Notes: a model not told the origin generated them from the sequence alone. Shown: positions 13,328-21,330, counted from the first letter of the stretch. The stretch: 22,727 nt of DNA from DASQUP01 sp035641235 (GCA_035641235.1 DASQUP010000125.1:1-22727); one strand, 5' to 3'. Made by a program: numbers and translations.

Positions 13328-13900
13328 ATGTATTTGAGTGCTGCCCGCAACAGCACACTTATTGACGTATCGGACGAAGATCTCGCCGCCCTTGCGGCCG
13401 AGGACTTCGAGGCATTTGCAGAGCTTTACCGCCGGTACCTCAACCCTGTGTACCGATTCCTTCGGTCGCAGACTCCGAGCGAGATGGTGGCCGAAGACCT
13501 TACGGCGCATGTGTTCTTCAAGGCTCTGTCATCGGCTGCCACTTACCGGGGTGACGGTACCTATAAATCGTGGATCTTCCGCATTGCTCACAACGTGTTG
13601 GTCTCGTGGCGTGAGCGGAGGGGTCGCTCGGTAGCCATCGAGGAGCTCCCGGAGGAGGAAGATCCGGGACCGTCGCCGGCATCGCAGGCGATTGAGTTGG
13701 AGGAGCGTGACTTCGTGTGGCAGAAGGTGGCCGAGCTTCCGGCCGCCCAGCGCGAGGTGATCACGCTCAAGTACGCGGAGGACCTCTCAACGGAAGAGAT
13801 CGCGAAAGTAACTAACAAGAGCCGCGGGGCGGTTCGCATCTTGCTCCACCGAGCACGATCGAAACTCCGCCACGCGTTCGAGGGGAAGGACTTGCTGTGA
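13328..13900 (+). CDS. ECF-type RNA polymerase sigma factor (sigma-70 family)
   Basis: A 190-residue sigma factor with the two-domain ECF layout. Region 2 spans about residues 26-97: FAELYRRYLNPVYRFLR, then AEDLTAHVFFKAL for the D-A-E-D-L-x-Q-x-x-F motif, and SWIFRIAHNVLVSWRER. A Pro/Glu-rich linker follows. Region 4 spans about 130-182: LPAAQREVITLKYAEDLSTEEIA and the helix-turn-helix KSRGAVRILLHRARSKLR. ATG 13328 is preferred, with GGAGGT 11 nt upstream; longer reading includes the leader. The stop overlaps the start of a small membrane-protein gene by GTGA-type coupling, and the fab genes follow directly. Confidence 0.88.
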   Translation: MYLSAARNSTLIDVSDEDLAALAAEDFEAFAELYRRYLNPVYRFLRSQTPSEMVAEDLTAHVFFKALSSAATYRGDGTYKSWIFRIAHNVLVSWRERRGRSVAIEELPEEEDPGPSPASQAIELEERDFVWQKVAELPAAQREVITLKYAEDLSTEEIAKVTNKSRGAVRILLHRARSKLRHAFEGKDLL

Positions 13901-14139
13901 ACGACGTCATCGACGGCGTTGTCGCCGAGGCGCTCAGGTCCATGGGGCCGCGCCCCGGTTTTGGCGCCGAACTTCTATCGGCACTTCGAGGCACTCCCGC
14001 CCTCCCGGTGATTGCCGAGGAGGACCATCCCGCCTGGCTGACGAGAGGCATTGTCGTCGGTTCGGTCGCGGGTGCGCTCGGTGTCGCCGGCATCGTGGCA
14101 TACGGCCTCGGCCGCAGGAACAAGGGGACGAGGTCTTAA
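13897..14139 (+). CDS. Small single-TM protein, candidate partner of the ECF sigma factor
   Basis: An 80-residue protein with no family I recognise. Residues 1-50 are soluble, with an amphipathic helix near the start and a Pro-rich stretch (GTPALPVIAEEDHP). Residues 51-72 (GIVVGSVAGALGVAGIVAYG and two more) form one Gly/Ala/Val-rich membrane segment, followed by a basic tail (RRNKGTRS). It overlaps the sigma gene by 4 nt and fabD by 1 nt. In ECF systems the next gene is often an anti-sigma factor, but those are usually larger. The basic tail predicts C-terminus-in topology, which would place the N-terminus outside and argue against a classical anti-sigma. The function is unknown. Confidence 0.7.
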   Translation: MNDVIDGVVAEALRSMGPRPGFGAELLSALRGTPALPVIAEEDHPAWLTRGIVVGSVAGALGVAGIVAYGLGRRNKGTRS

Positions 14140-15059
14140 TGAGGGTTGGGCTTTTCCCCGGACAGGGCATTCCGGCCAAGATGGCGTTCGAGGCGCTTCC
14201 CGAGTCGGATCCACTCGTCGAGACGGCCAACGAAATCCTCGGCTACGACCTGCGCCAGAAAGTCGGCATTTCATCACGCCGCGCGAAATCGACTCTGCCG
14301 ACGTCACTGGCTCAGCCGGCCATCTTCACGGCCGGTGTGCTTGCGTGGCGCGCCGCCGAAGCCGAAGGCGAGAAGTTCGACTGGCTCGCGGGCCACAGCC
14401 TCGGCGAATACACCGCCCTGGTTGCCGGAGGCGCGATGTCGTTCGAGGACGGCCTCGAGGCGGTATCTGTGCGGGGCGAGGCCATGAACGACGCAGCGCG
14501 GGTTACGCCGGGTGGAATGGTTGCCGTGCTCGGGCTGGCCTTTGATGCCGCGCAGGACATCGCCGACCGCGCCGGAGTTGTGCTTGCAAACGACAACGCG
14601 CCCGGTCAGGTGGTGCTATCCGGTAATGAAGACGCATTGGCGGAGGCTGCGGCCCTGGTGCGTGGTCAGGGCGGTCGAGCCGTGCTTCTCGAAGTGAGCG
14701 GGCCCTTCCACACCCCTGGGCTGGAACCCGCAGTGCCGGCCCTCACGGAAGTTCTCGAGTCAATCGACATACGGACTCCCGAGATCCCTGTGATTTCGAA
14801 TGTGACGGCGCGTCCTCACGACAAGCCCGATGAGATCCGCAGCCACCTTGTTGAACAGATGTTGGCGCGGGTCCGCTTCCGGGAGTCCCTCCAATACGTG
14901 TGGCAGCAAGGTGTGCGTGAGTACCGCGACCTTGGGCCCGGACAAGTGGCGGCCGGCCTCGCCAAGAAAACCTTTAACGAGCTTGAAACGCGTGCGGTGG
15001 ATGGTGGGTCCGACCGCGATATCACCCTGGACGAGAAGAAGGAGGCTGCAAGTGCCTGA
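14139..15059 (+). CDS. fabD: Malonyl-CoA:ACP transacylase
   Basis: A 306-residue acyltransferase that loads malonyl groups from CoA onto ACP for fatty-acid elongation. FPGQG at 6-10 is the family's first motif, GHSLGEY (85-91) contains the nucleophile Ser87, Arg112 (VRGEAM) binds the malonyl carboxylate, and His191 (GPFHT) completes the dyad. Gln157 lies near the oxyanion hole. The length is normal, with a slightly longer acidic C-terminal tail. The ATG shares one nucleotide with the preceding TAA. The 3' end overlaps the next gene by 8 nt and carries that gene's Shine-Dalgarno, so coupling is likely. Confidence 0.94.
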   Translation: MRVGLFPGQGIPAKMAFEALPESDPLVETANEILGYDLRQKVGISSRRAKSTLPTSLAQPAIFTAGVLAWRAAEAEGEKFDWLAGHSLGEYTALVAGGAMSFEDGLEAVSVRGEAMNDAARVTPGGMVAVLGLAFDAAQDIADRAGVVLANDNAPGQVVLSGNEDALAEAAALVRGQGGRAVLLEVSGPFHTPGLEPAVPALTEVLESIDIRTPEIPVISNVTARPHDKPDEIRSHLVEQMLARVRFRESLQYVWQQGVREYRDLGPGQVAAGLAKKTFNELETRAVDGGSDRDITLDEKKEAASA

Positions 15060-15345
15060 GGCAATGACAGCTGTCACCGACACTTTTGCAGCGTCTGAAG
15101 TGACGTCGATCTCTGAGCGGCTCGTGGTTGCGCCCTGTGCGGGCCGGTTTGTACCGCTGCCCCCGGAGGTCTTCACCACCGAGGGCGAATGGGTGGAACC
15201 AGGGCAGGTTCTTGCCGAGGTGCACCAGGGGAGCGAAAGTACGCACGTTAAGTCGCCCTTTCGCGGCTGGATGATGGGGACGCTGGCGCTGGCAGGACAG
15301 CCCGTCCGCGAGGGCGAAGCCCTCTTCTGGATCTGGAGCAGCTGA
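15052..15345 (+). CDS. BCCP-like biotinyl/lipoyl-domain protein lacking the biotin lysine
   Basis: A 97-residue protein. Residues 24-97 follow the biotinyl domain of AccB: APCAGRFVPLPPE matches the S-P-M-x-G-T-F-Y-x-x-P-x-P-E thumb region of BCCP, VEPGQVLAEV matches the strand before the biotin hairpin, and AGQPVREGEALFWI matches the last strand. The hairpin itself, E-A-M-K-M in BCCP, reads HQGSE here, placing Ser61 at the biotin-accepting Lys. The nearby Lys67 is six residues away and not in a hairpin motif. It therefore probably cannot be biotinylated. GTG 15052 has GGAGG 6 nt upstream. It lies between fabD and fabH with overlaps on both sides. A role as scaffold, inhibitor or acetyl-CoA carboxylase accessory factor is inference. 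Confidence 0.75.
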   Translation: MPEAMTAVTDTFAASEVTSISERLVVAPCAGRFVPLPPEVFTTEGEWVEPGQVLAEVHQGSESTHVKSPFRGWMMGTLALAGQPVREGEALFWIWSS

Positions 15346-16334
15346 TGGGCGCTGCATTGACCGCCGTCGGAGCGGCGCTTCCCTCCACGAGACTGGAGAA
15401 CGCCGAGCTCGCGGAGCGATTCGGAGTAACAGAGGACTGGATAGTTGCGCGCACCGGGATACAGAGCCGGCGCATTGCAAGCGACGAGGACTCGGTTGTC
15501 TCCCTGGCCACGACTGCCGGCAGGGAAGTGCTTACCGCTGCCGACGTCGACCCTCAACAAGTCGACGTCGTCATAGTCGCCACATGCTCGTCCGGCCGTC
15601 AGCTCCCGGCGAACGCTCCTCTGGTCGCGACGGAGATCGGTGCGCGGAACGCTGCCGCGTTCGACCTCAATGGCGCGTGCTCCGGCTTCCTTTTCTCCCT
15701 CGCGCAGGCGACTGCACTAGTCGAGAACGGCACTGCGCGCCGGGTTCTCGTCTGTGGATCGGACCTCCTAACGCGCTACACGGACCCGGATGACCGCGGC
15801 AGCTCCATCCTCTTTGGTGACGGAGCAGGCGCCGCCCTCGTCGAGTATTTCGACGGCCCTTCGAGGCTGGGGCCCTTCAATCTCAGGACGGACGGGTCGC
15901 GGGCGTCGATTCTGGCTATACCCGACGGAGAGCCCTATCTCCACATGGAGGGACGTGAGGTCTATCGTCATGCGGTCGAGCAGATGTCGGCCTCGGTCGC
16001 CGAACTCCTCAAGGACACCAGCATGAGCGGGGACGACGTTGACCTGCTCGTTGCCCACCAGGCAAACGCGCGCATATTGCGTGCCGTTGCGGATCGTCTC
16101 GGATTCCCTATGGAGAAGGTGCTCACGAACATCGCTCAGGTGGGCAATACTTCCGCCGCATCGATCCCGCTCGCGTTGGCCGACGCGTACGAGTCCGGCA
16201 CCATCTCGGATGGCGACAACATCGTGCTGACCGCGTTCGGAGCCGGATTTACTTGGGGCGCAGGGCTCGTGGTGTGGGGCACCGGAGACCGGCAGTCAAA
16301 ATCGGTTGCACTGGCTGGTGACATTCGTGGGTAA
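15345..16334 (+). CDS. fabH: 3-oxoacyl-ACP synthase III
   Basis: A 329-residue thiolase-fold condensing enzyme that starts fatty-acid synthesis by condensing an acyl-CoA primer with malonyl-ACP. The catalytic triad is visible: Cys112 (NGACSGF), His238 (VAHQAN) and Asn268 (QVGNTSAASIP). TDPDDRGSSILFGDGAGA is the conserved mid-domain segment. The primer (acetyl or branched) cannot be decided from sequence. The ATG shares one nucleotide with the preceding stop (TGATG). The 3' end overlaps fabG by 8 nt. Confidence 0.95.
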   Translation: MGAALTAVGAALPSTRLENAELAERFGVTEDWIVARTGIQSRRIASDEDSVVSLATTAGREVLTAADVDPQQVDVVIVATCSSGRQLPANAPLVATEIGARNAAAFDLNGACSGFLFSLAQATALVENGTARRVLVCGSDLLTRYTDPDDRGSSILFGDGAGAALVEYFDGPSRLGPFNLRTDGSRASILAIPDGEPYLHMEGREVYRHAVEQMSASVAELLKDTSMSGDDVDLLVAHQANARILRAVADRLGFPMEKVLTNIAQVGNTSAASIPLALADAYESGTISDGDNIVLTAFGAGFTWGAGLVVWGTGDRQSKSVALAGDIRG

Positions 16335-17067
16335 TCGCCCCGTCGCTCTGGTTACGGGAGCTTCGCGCGGAATCGGTCGCTCGATCGCGATCGAACTTGC
16401 CGCGGCCGGGCATCCGGTTGCGGTCAACTATGCATCGAGCGCCGATGAAGCGAAGGAGACCCTCACCCAGATCGAGTTCGCCGGCGGAGAGGGCATCGTC
16501 GTTCAGGCCGATATCGGATACACCGAACAGGTCGAGAGGCTCTTCACCGAAGTGGAGCAGTCGCTCGGACCGGTCGGGGTGCTCGTGAACAATGCCGGCA
16601 CGCGCAAGGATGGGCTGGCGCTCTCCATGAAGGACGAGACGTGGGATCGGGTAATCAGGACGAACCTGTTTGGGACGTTTGCCTGCTCCCGGCGGGCACT
16701 GAAGGGCATGATCCGCGCGCGAACGGGGCGGATCGTAAATATCGCCTCGGTGGGCGCCCTCAACGGTAGTCCGGGCCAGGTCAACTACGCCGCTGCAAAG
16801 GCGGGCGTGGTGGGGCTCACCAAGACTCTTGCTCGTGAAGTGGCTTCGAGGTCGATCACGGTTAATGTCGTTGCGCCGGGGTTGATCGAAACGGAACTCA
16901 CCACCAGCCTCTCGGAAGATCGTTACAAAGCCTTGGTCGAACACGTGCCACAAGGGCGAGCCGGCCAGCCCCGCGATGTCGCGGGACTCGTTCGGTTTCT
17001 GTGTTCGGATGAGGCGGAGTTCATCACGGGAGGCGTGTTCGTAGTAGACGGAGGAATGACGGCGTAG
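16327..17067 (+). CDS. fabG: 3-oxoacyl-ACP reductase
   Basis: A 246-residue SDR. TGASRGIG (10-17) binds NADP(H), NNAG is at 88-91, and Ser141, Tyr154 and Lys158 (YAAAK) are the catalytic residues. GRAGQPRDVAGLVRFLCSDE and the final GGVFVVDGGM are typical of FabG. It reduces 3-ketoacyl-ACP to 3-hydroxyacyl-ACP. GTG 16327 is chosen because it gives the family's normal N-terminus; GTG 16318 and TTG 16306 are further in-frame options, none with a clear Shine-Dalgarno. The gene overlaps the end of fabH. acpP follows after 31 bp. Confidence 0.94.
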   Translation: MGNRPVALVTGASRGIGRSIAIELAAAGHPVAVNYASSADEAKETLTQIEFAGGEGIVVQADIGYTEQVERLFTEVEQSLGPVGVLVNNAGTRKDGLALSMKDETWDRVIRTNLFGTFACSRRALKGMIRARTGRIVNIASVGALNGSPGQVNYAAAKAGVVGLTKTLAREVASRSITVNVVAPGLIETELTTSLSEDRYKALVEHVPQGRAGQPRDVAGLVRFLCSDEAEFITGGVFVVDGGMTA

Positions 17068-17098
17068 GGCGCCGTCGAACCAGAAAGGAGTGATCATC

Positions 17099-17353
17099 GT
17101 GGCAGACAAGCGCCAGGAGATCTTCGACGCATTGAAGGAGCACCTCGTCGGGCGCGGTATCGAGTCGGACAAGGTGAACCTCGAGGCGGACCTGCAGGAT
17201 GACCTCGGACTCGACTCGCTCGACACCGTCGAGATGACGGTCGGTCTCGAGGAGCGCTTCAGCATCGAGATTCCCGATGAGGAACTCGAGGGCGTCAAGC
17301 TCGTCAGCGACGCAGTCGACCTCATCGAGAAGAAGGTGGCCGTTAGCACATGA
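17099..17353 (+). CDS. acpP: Acyl carrier protein
   Basis: An 84-residue acidic four-helix protein. DDLGLDSLDTVEM contains Ser40, the phosphopantetheine attachment site, and the following helix (VGLEERFSIEIPDEE) is the canonical partner-recognition helix II region. It carries the growing acyl chain between the Fab enzymes. GTG 17099 is chosen because AAAGGAG ends 8 nt upstream, the strongest Shine-Dalgarno in the operon, fitting the high expression ACP needs. The stop overlaps the fabF start as ATGA. Confidence 0.96.
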   Translation: MADKRQEIFDALKEHLVGRGIESDKVNLEADLQDDLGLDSLDTVEMTVGLEERFSIEIPDEELEGVKLVSDAVDLIEKKVAVST

Positions 17354-18582
17354 CACAAGTTGTTGTAACGGGACTCGGCGCCGTAACGCCGATTGGGTCC
17401 GGAACCGAGGGTCTCTGGGACGGCCTGATGTCGGGACGTTCCGGGGCGGGTCCCATCACCCAGTTCGAAACCGAGTCCCTTCCGGTTCGGATCGCGTGTG
17501 AAGTAACCGATTTCGACCCGGCCAACTACGTCGACGCCAGGCAGGTCGGCCGCACCGACCGCTTCACGCAGATGGCCGTCGCGGCGACGACACTTGCCAT
17601 CGAGGATTTCGGCGAATTCGACTTCGAGAGCAACGGCGACCGCGTCGGGGTGATCATCGGTTCGGGAATCGGCGGGATCGGGACGATCGAGCGAGAGCAC
17701 TCGGCGCTGCTCAAGGGTGGTCCTCGCCGGGTCAGCCCGTTCATGGTGCCTCGTTTGATGCCAAACGCGGCTGCCGCTGCCGTCGCCATGAAGTTCAAAC
17801 TGTTCGGCCCCAATTACGCGCCGACCTCGGCGTGCGCGACCGGAGCGCACGCGATCGGTGAGGCGTATCGAAACCTGAAGGCCGGGGCGGCGGACGTGAT
17901 GATTGCAGGAGGAACTGAGTCTGCCCTTACGCCGTTGTCGGTTTCCGCATTCGCTCGGATGGGTGCACTGTCGCGCCGCAACGACGATCCCGGGGCGGCG
18001 AGCCGTCCGTTCGAGAAGAATCGCGACGGGTTCGTCTTCGGAGAAGGTGCGGGGGTTCTGATACTCGAGACCCGCGAGCACGCCGAGAAAAGGGGCGCGC
18101 CGATCCTCGCCGAAGTGGCAGGTTACGGCGCTTCCGCCGACGCGTTCCACGTGACGCAGCCCGACCCCGAAGGTGCGGGAGCCACTCTCGCCATGCGCGC
18201 TGCATTGAACGACGCTAAGGCCAACCCGGACGAGGTCGACTACATCAACGCACACGGAACGAGCACTCCATACAACGATCGTGTGGAGACGATCGCGATC
18301 AAGAGCGCGTTCGGCGTCGAAGCGAAACGAATTCCGGTGTCGTCGACGAAGTCCCAGACCGGGCACCTGCTCGGAGCCGCCGGAGCCGTCGAGGCGATGG
18401 TCTCGGTACTGGCCGTGGCGCGCAACGTTATTCCCGGCACGATCAACTTGGACGAGTCCGATCCCGAGTGCGACCTCGACTACGTGGGTGAGGGGCCGCG
18501 GGAGACAAACGTCCGGCTTGCGCTGTCGAACTCGTTTGGGTTCGGCGGCCAGAACTCCTGCCTGCTTTTCCGTAAGCCATAA
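17350..18582 (+). CDS. fabF: 3-oxoacyl-ACP synthase II
   Basis: A 410-residue elongating condensing enzyme. Cys162 (TSACATGAHAIG), His302 (NAHGTSTPYND) and His339 (SQTGHLLGAAG) are the catalytic residues, with Lys334 preceding the second His. The length and the ending (NSFGFGGQN) are typical of KAS II. It overlaps acpP by 4 nt and is the last gene of the operon. No fabI, fabK or fabZ follows, so the reductase and dehydratase for a full cycle must be encoded elsewhere. A long palindrome at 18602-18664 ends the transcript. Confidence 0.95.
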   Translation: MTQVVVTGLGAVTPIGSGTEGLWDGLMSGRSGAGPITQFETESLPVRIACEVTDFDPANYVDARQVGRTDRFTQMAVAATTLAIEDFGEFDFESNGDRVGVIIGSGIGGIGTIEREHSALLKGGPRRVSPFMVPRLMPNAAAAAVAMKFKLFGPNYAPTSACATGAHAIGEAYRNLKAGAADVMIAGGTESALTPLSVSAFARMGALSRRNDDPGAASRPFEKNRDGFVFGEGAGVLILETREHAEKRGAPILAEVAGYGASADAFHVTQPDPEGAGATLAMRAALNDAKANPDEVDYINAHGTSTPYNDRVETIAIKSAFGVEAKRIPVSSTKSQTGHLLGAAGAVEAMVSVLAVARNVIPGTINLDESDPECDLDYVGEGPRETNVRLALSNSFGFGGQNSCLLFRKP

Positions 18583-18601
18583 CCGGGCGCCGCGCTCCCC
18601 A

Positions 18602-18664
18602 GCCATTCTGTTCGCAGCCCTAAAGTGCAGAAGTAGAAGGCCGACAAGCGGCGAACGGAATGGC
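18602..18664. terminator. Long palindrome after fabF
   Basis: Positions 18602-18618 pair with 18648-18664 over 17 positions, with one T-G wobble (18609/18657) and one mismatch (18616/18650); the loop is 29 nt. It lies 19 nt after the fabF stop and 11 nt before the stop of the convergent 6-phosphogluconate dehydrogenase gene. The GTTCGC core matches the stem at 143-194. There is no T tract. Confidence 0.55.
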
Positions 18665-18675
18665 GAGGGGCTCGG

Positions 18676-19578
18676 CTATTCATGCGCCGAGTGAACGGCG
18701 TGACCACCGAATTCTCTGCGCAGCGCAGCCAGAACCCGGTTGGAGAAAGCGTTCTCCTGACGCGACGCAAAGCGCGCAAACAGCGACAAGGCGATCGTAG
18801 GCGCCGGCACGGCATTGTCGATCGCAGTCTGCAGCGTCCATCGACCCTCACCGGAGTCTTCCACCCAGCCGGTGAGGCTCTCGAGACCGGGGTCCTGCTT
18901 GAGGGCACTCGCAGCAAGGTCGAGCAACCACGACCGCACGACGCTCCCATAACGCCACACCTCCGCAACCTGTGGGAGGTCGATCCCAAAGTCGCTGCTG
19001 TTGAGAATTTCGAAACCCTCGGCGTATGCCTGCATCAGCGCGTACTCGACTCCGTTGTGGACCATCTTCACGAAGTGACCGCTGCCCGGCGGTCCGACGT
19101 GGGCATAGCCATTGGGTGGTGCCAGGCTCCGAAAGATTGGCTCCATGACGGAGAACGCGTTGGGATGGGCTCCGATCATCAGGCAGTAACCCTCATCGAG
19201 TCCCCAGACCCCACCGGACGTTCCGCAGTCGATGAATGAGATCCCGCGCCCCCAGAGCGCCTCGGCACGGGCCGCGCTTGTCACGTAGTGTGAATTGCCG
19301 CCGTCAATGATGACATCGCCGCTTGTTAGCAGCTCGCCTAGTTCATTGACAACCGATTCGGTCGGCGCACCCGCAGGCACCATCGTCCACACGCAACGAG
19401 GGCTCTCGAGTTTCGAAACCACGTCTGCGATCGACGCCGCTCCCTCCGCCCCTTCCTGAACGACGGCATCGACTGCCTCAGTCTCCGGTGCGTAGCCCAC
19501 GATCTCGTGCCCGTCTCGCAGCAGACGGCGGGTCATGTTTCCGCCCATCTTGCCGAGCCCTACCATTCCCAGTCTCAT
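18676..19578 (-). CDS. gnd: 6-phosphogluconate dehydrogenase, decarboxylating, short form
   Basis: A 300-residue enzyme of the GndA/YqeC-like short class (the long class is about 470). GLGKMG (7-12) is the nucleotide loop, DGGNS (92-96) and SGG (121-123) bind substrate phosphate and hydroxyls, and Lys171 with Asn175 (HFVKMVHNGVEY) are catalytic. It converts 6-phosphogluconate to ribulose 5-phosphate and CO2 in the oxidative pentose phosphate route. The second Rossmann strand ends YAPETEAV and lacks the Arg used for NADP, so NAD may be preferred (inference). AAGGAGG lies 4 nt before the ATG. It is divergent from the acyl-CoA synthetase gene at 19680. Confidence 0.9.
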   Translation of the reverse strand: MRLGMVGLGKMGGNMTRRLLRDGHEIVGYAPETEAVDAVVQEGAEGAASIADVVSKLESPRCVWTMVPAGAPTESVVNELGELLTSGDVIIDGGNSHYVTSAARAEALWGRGISFIDCGTSGGVWGLDEGYCLMIGAHPNAFSVMEPIFRSLAPPNGYAHVGPPGSGHFVKMVHNGVEYALMQAYAEGFEILNSSDFGIDLPQVAEVWRYGSVVRSWLLDLAASALKQDPGLESLTGWVEDSGEGRWTLQTAIDNAVPAPTIALSLFARFASRQENAFSNRVLAALRREFGGHAVHSAHE

Positions 19579-19679
19579 CCATCCTCCTTATTGGGTGGGA
19601 GCCCTTCACCCGAAGCGCCCGCGTGTCTCCGGGTCTATTCTGGACTGGATTCCGCGCCACACAGAGGGGGGTGGGTCCG

Positions 19680-21323
19680 GTGTCCGATTACAGGCGCTAC
19701 CGTCCGGGGACCTACGACGAGATGGTCTCGGCCTTCAGGTGGGATGTACCCGAGAGCTACAACATCGCCGCCGACACGGTCGACAAACACGATCCCGAGC
19801 GGCTGGCGATGCTCTGGGAGGACTGGCAGGGCAACGAACGTGAGCTGACGTTCGGCGACATGCGAGACATGTCCAACCGGATCGCGAACGTCCTCACGGG
19901 CCTGGGCGTCACGAGGGGAGATCGGGTGGCGGTGCTCCTCCCATCCTTGCCGGAGACGGCGGCTGCCTTTATTGCGGTCTACAAGCTCGGTGGGATCCTG
20001 CTCTCTTTGTCCCAGCTCTACGGCGACGACAGCATTGCCCACCGCTTAATGGATTCGGGGGCGAAGATCATCATCACCGATGGCAAGAACCGGCCTCGGC
20101 TGGAGGGAATGGGGGAACGCGTCGAGTCTCTCGAGCGCGCCGTGGTGCTCAACGCAGAGGGTTCACTCACCGGGAGCGATGTCGATCTCGATGCCGCTAT
20201 GGAGGATGCCTCGGACGATTTCAACACGGTCGATACCTCGGCGGACGATCCGGCCCAGCTCTACTACTCGAGCGGGACGACCGGACAGGCTAAGGGCATC
20301 CTTCACGCGCACCGCTATTTGCTGGGGCACAACGAGTACGAGCTCTGCCACGACGTCCGAGACGACGAGGTGTTCCACTCCACCGGGGAGTGGGCGTGGA
20401 TAGCCGGGATCGTGCCCGGTCTATTGGGCCCGTGGAAGTACGGCGTCCCCGTGGCAGTGTTCCAGCGCGAGGGCGGGTACGACCCCGAGCAGACGTTGTA
20501 CGTCCTCGAGAAATACAAAGTCGGGAACATGTTCACTACGCCGACTGCACTGCGGGCGATGACGGAACTCAAGGACCCGGGTTCTCAGTACAAGACCAAG
20601 CTGCGCATCGCCTGTTCGGCAGGTGAACCACTGAATCCGGAGGTCATTCGTTGGTTCGAGGCGCAGTTCGGCATCCCGGTCTTCGATTACTACGGCCTGA
20701 CGGAGAGCTACCCGCTCTGCGGTAACTTCCCGACCGTCGAGGTGCGGCCGGGGTCAATGGGCCGGCCATTGCCCGGCTGGGACGTAGCGATTCTGTCAAC
20801 CGACTCCGAGGAGCCGCTCCTACCCGGCGAACTCGGTGAGATCTGTCTTCGGGCGCGCACCAACCCTCATTATCCGATCGGCTACTGGAACCGTCCCGAG
20901 GATTCGGAGGCCGACTTCGGAGGCGAGTGGTTCCATACGAAAGATGCCGCGCGCATAGACGAGGACGGCTACGTCTGGTACGAGGGGCGCGCCGACGACG
21001 TCATTATTTCGGCGGGTTACAGGATCGGTCCGTTCGAGGTCGAGTCGGCGATCGTCGAATTGCCGGAGGTCATAGAGGCTGCGGCCGTAGCTTCTCCCGA
21101 CCCCAAGAGAGGCAATATCGTCAAGGCCTTCGTCAAGCTCTCGCCCGGTCACGAGGGGTCGGATGAGCTGACGCAAAGGATCAAGGACCATGTGCGAGAG
21201 AGCTATGCGGCGTACGCCTATCCGCGCGAGATCGAGTTCGTGGATGACCTTCCCAAGACGCTTACCGGAAAGATCCGCAGGATCGACCTGAGAAACGCCG
21301 AATTGGGCCGGAAGCAGAGCTGA
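19680..21323 (+). CDS. AMP-forming acyl-CoA synthetase (acetyl/medium-chain type)
   Basis: A 547-residue ANL-superfamily enzyme that activates a carboxylic acid to acyl-AMP and then acyl-CoA. YYSSGTTGQAKG (195-206) is the phosphate loop, YYGLTE (337-342) the adenine motif, GEWFHTKDAARIDEDGY (415-431) holds the ribose-binding Asp, and TGKIRR has Lys531, the adenylation lysine. The closest class is medium-chain/acetyl-type; the acid is not identified. GTG 19680 is chosen with GAGGGGGG about 8 nt upstream; GTG 19671 is an alternative, and further extension overlaps the divergent gnd gene. A TATTCT -10 candidate lies at 19636-19641. Proximity to the FAS operon may indicate fatty-acid recycling, but it is a separate transcript. 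Confidence 0.88.
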   Translation: MSDYRRYRPGTYDEMVSAFRWDVPESYNIAADTVDKHDPERLAMLWEDWQGNERELTFGDMRDMSNRIANVLTGLGVTRGDRVAVLLPSLPETAAAFIAVYKLGGILLSLSQLYGDDSIAHRLMDSGAKIIITDGKNRPRLEGMGERVESLERAVVLNAEGSLTGSDVDLDAAMEDASDDFNTVDTSADDPAQLYYSSGTTGQAKGILHAHRYLLGHNEYELCHDVRDDEVFHSTGEWAWIAGIVPGLLGPWKYGVPVAVFQREGGYDPEQTLYVLEKYKVGNMFTTPTALRAMTELKDPGSQYKTKLRIACSAGEPLNPEVIRWFEAQFGIPVFDYYGLTESYPLCGNFPTVEVRPGSMGRPLPGWDVAILSTDSEEPLLPGELGEICLRARTNPHYPIGYWNRPEDSEADFGGEWFHTKDAARIDEDGYVWYEGRADDVIISAGYRIGPFEVESAIVELPEVIEAAAVASPDPKRGNIVKAFVKLSPGHEGSDELTQRIKDHVRESYAAYAYPREIEFVDDLPKTLTGKIRRIDLRNAELGRKQS

Positions 21324-21330
21324 GCGGACA

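Noticed and set aside
12999..13358. N-terminal extension of ClpS
   Set aside because: It also runs through the repeats; the ClpS family length is met by the start at 12998.
16249..18606. A 785-codon open frame on the minus strand opposite fabH end, fabG, acpP and fabF
   Set aside because: The plus strand encodes four textbook FAS proteins with all catalytic residues. The minus frame is Arg/Gly/Asp-rich with no motifs, a typical shadow in high-GC DNA.
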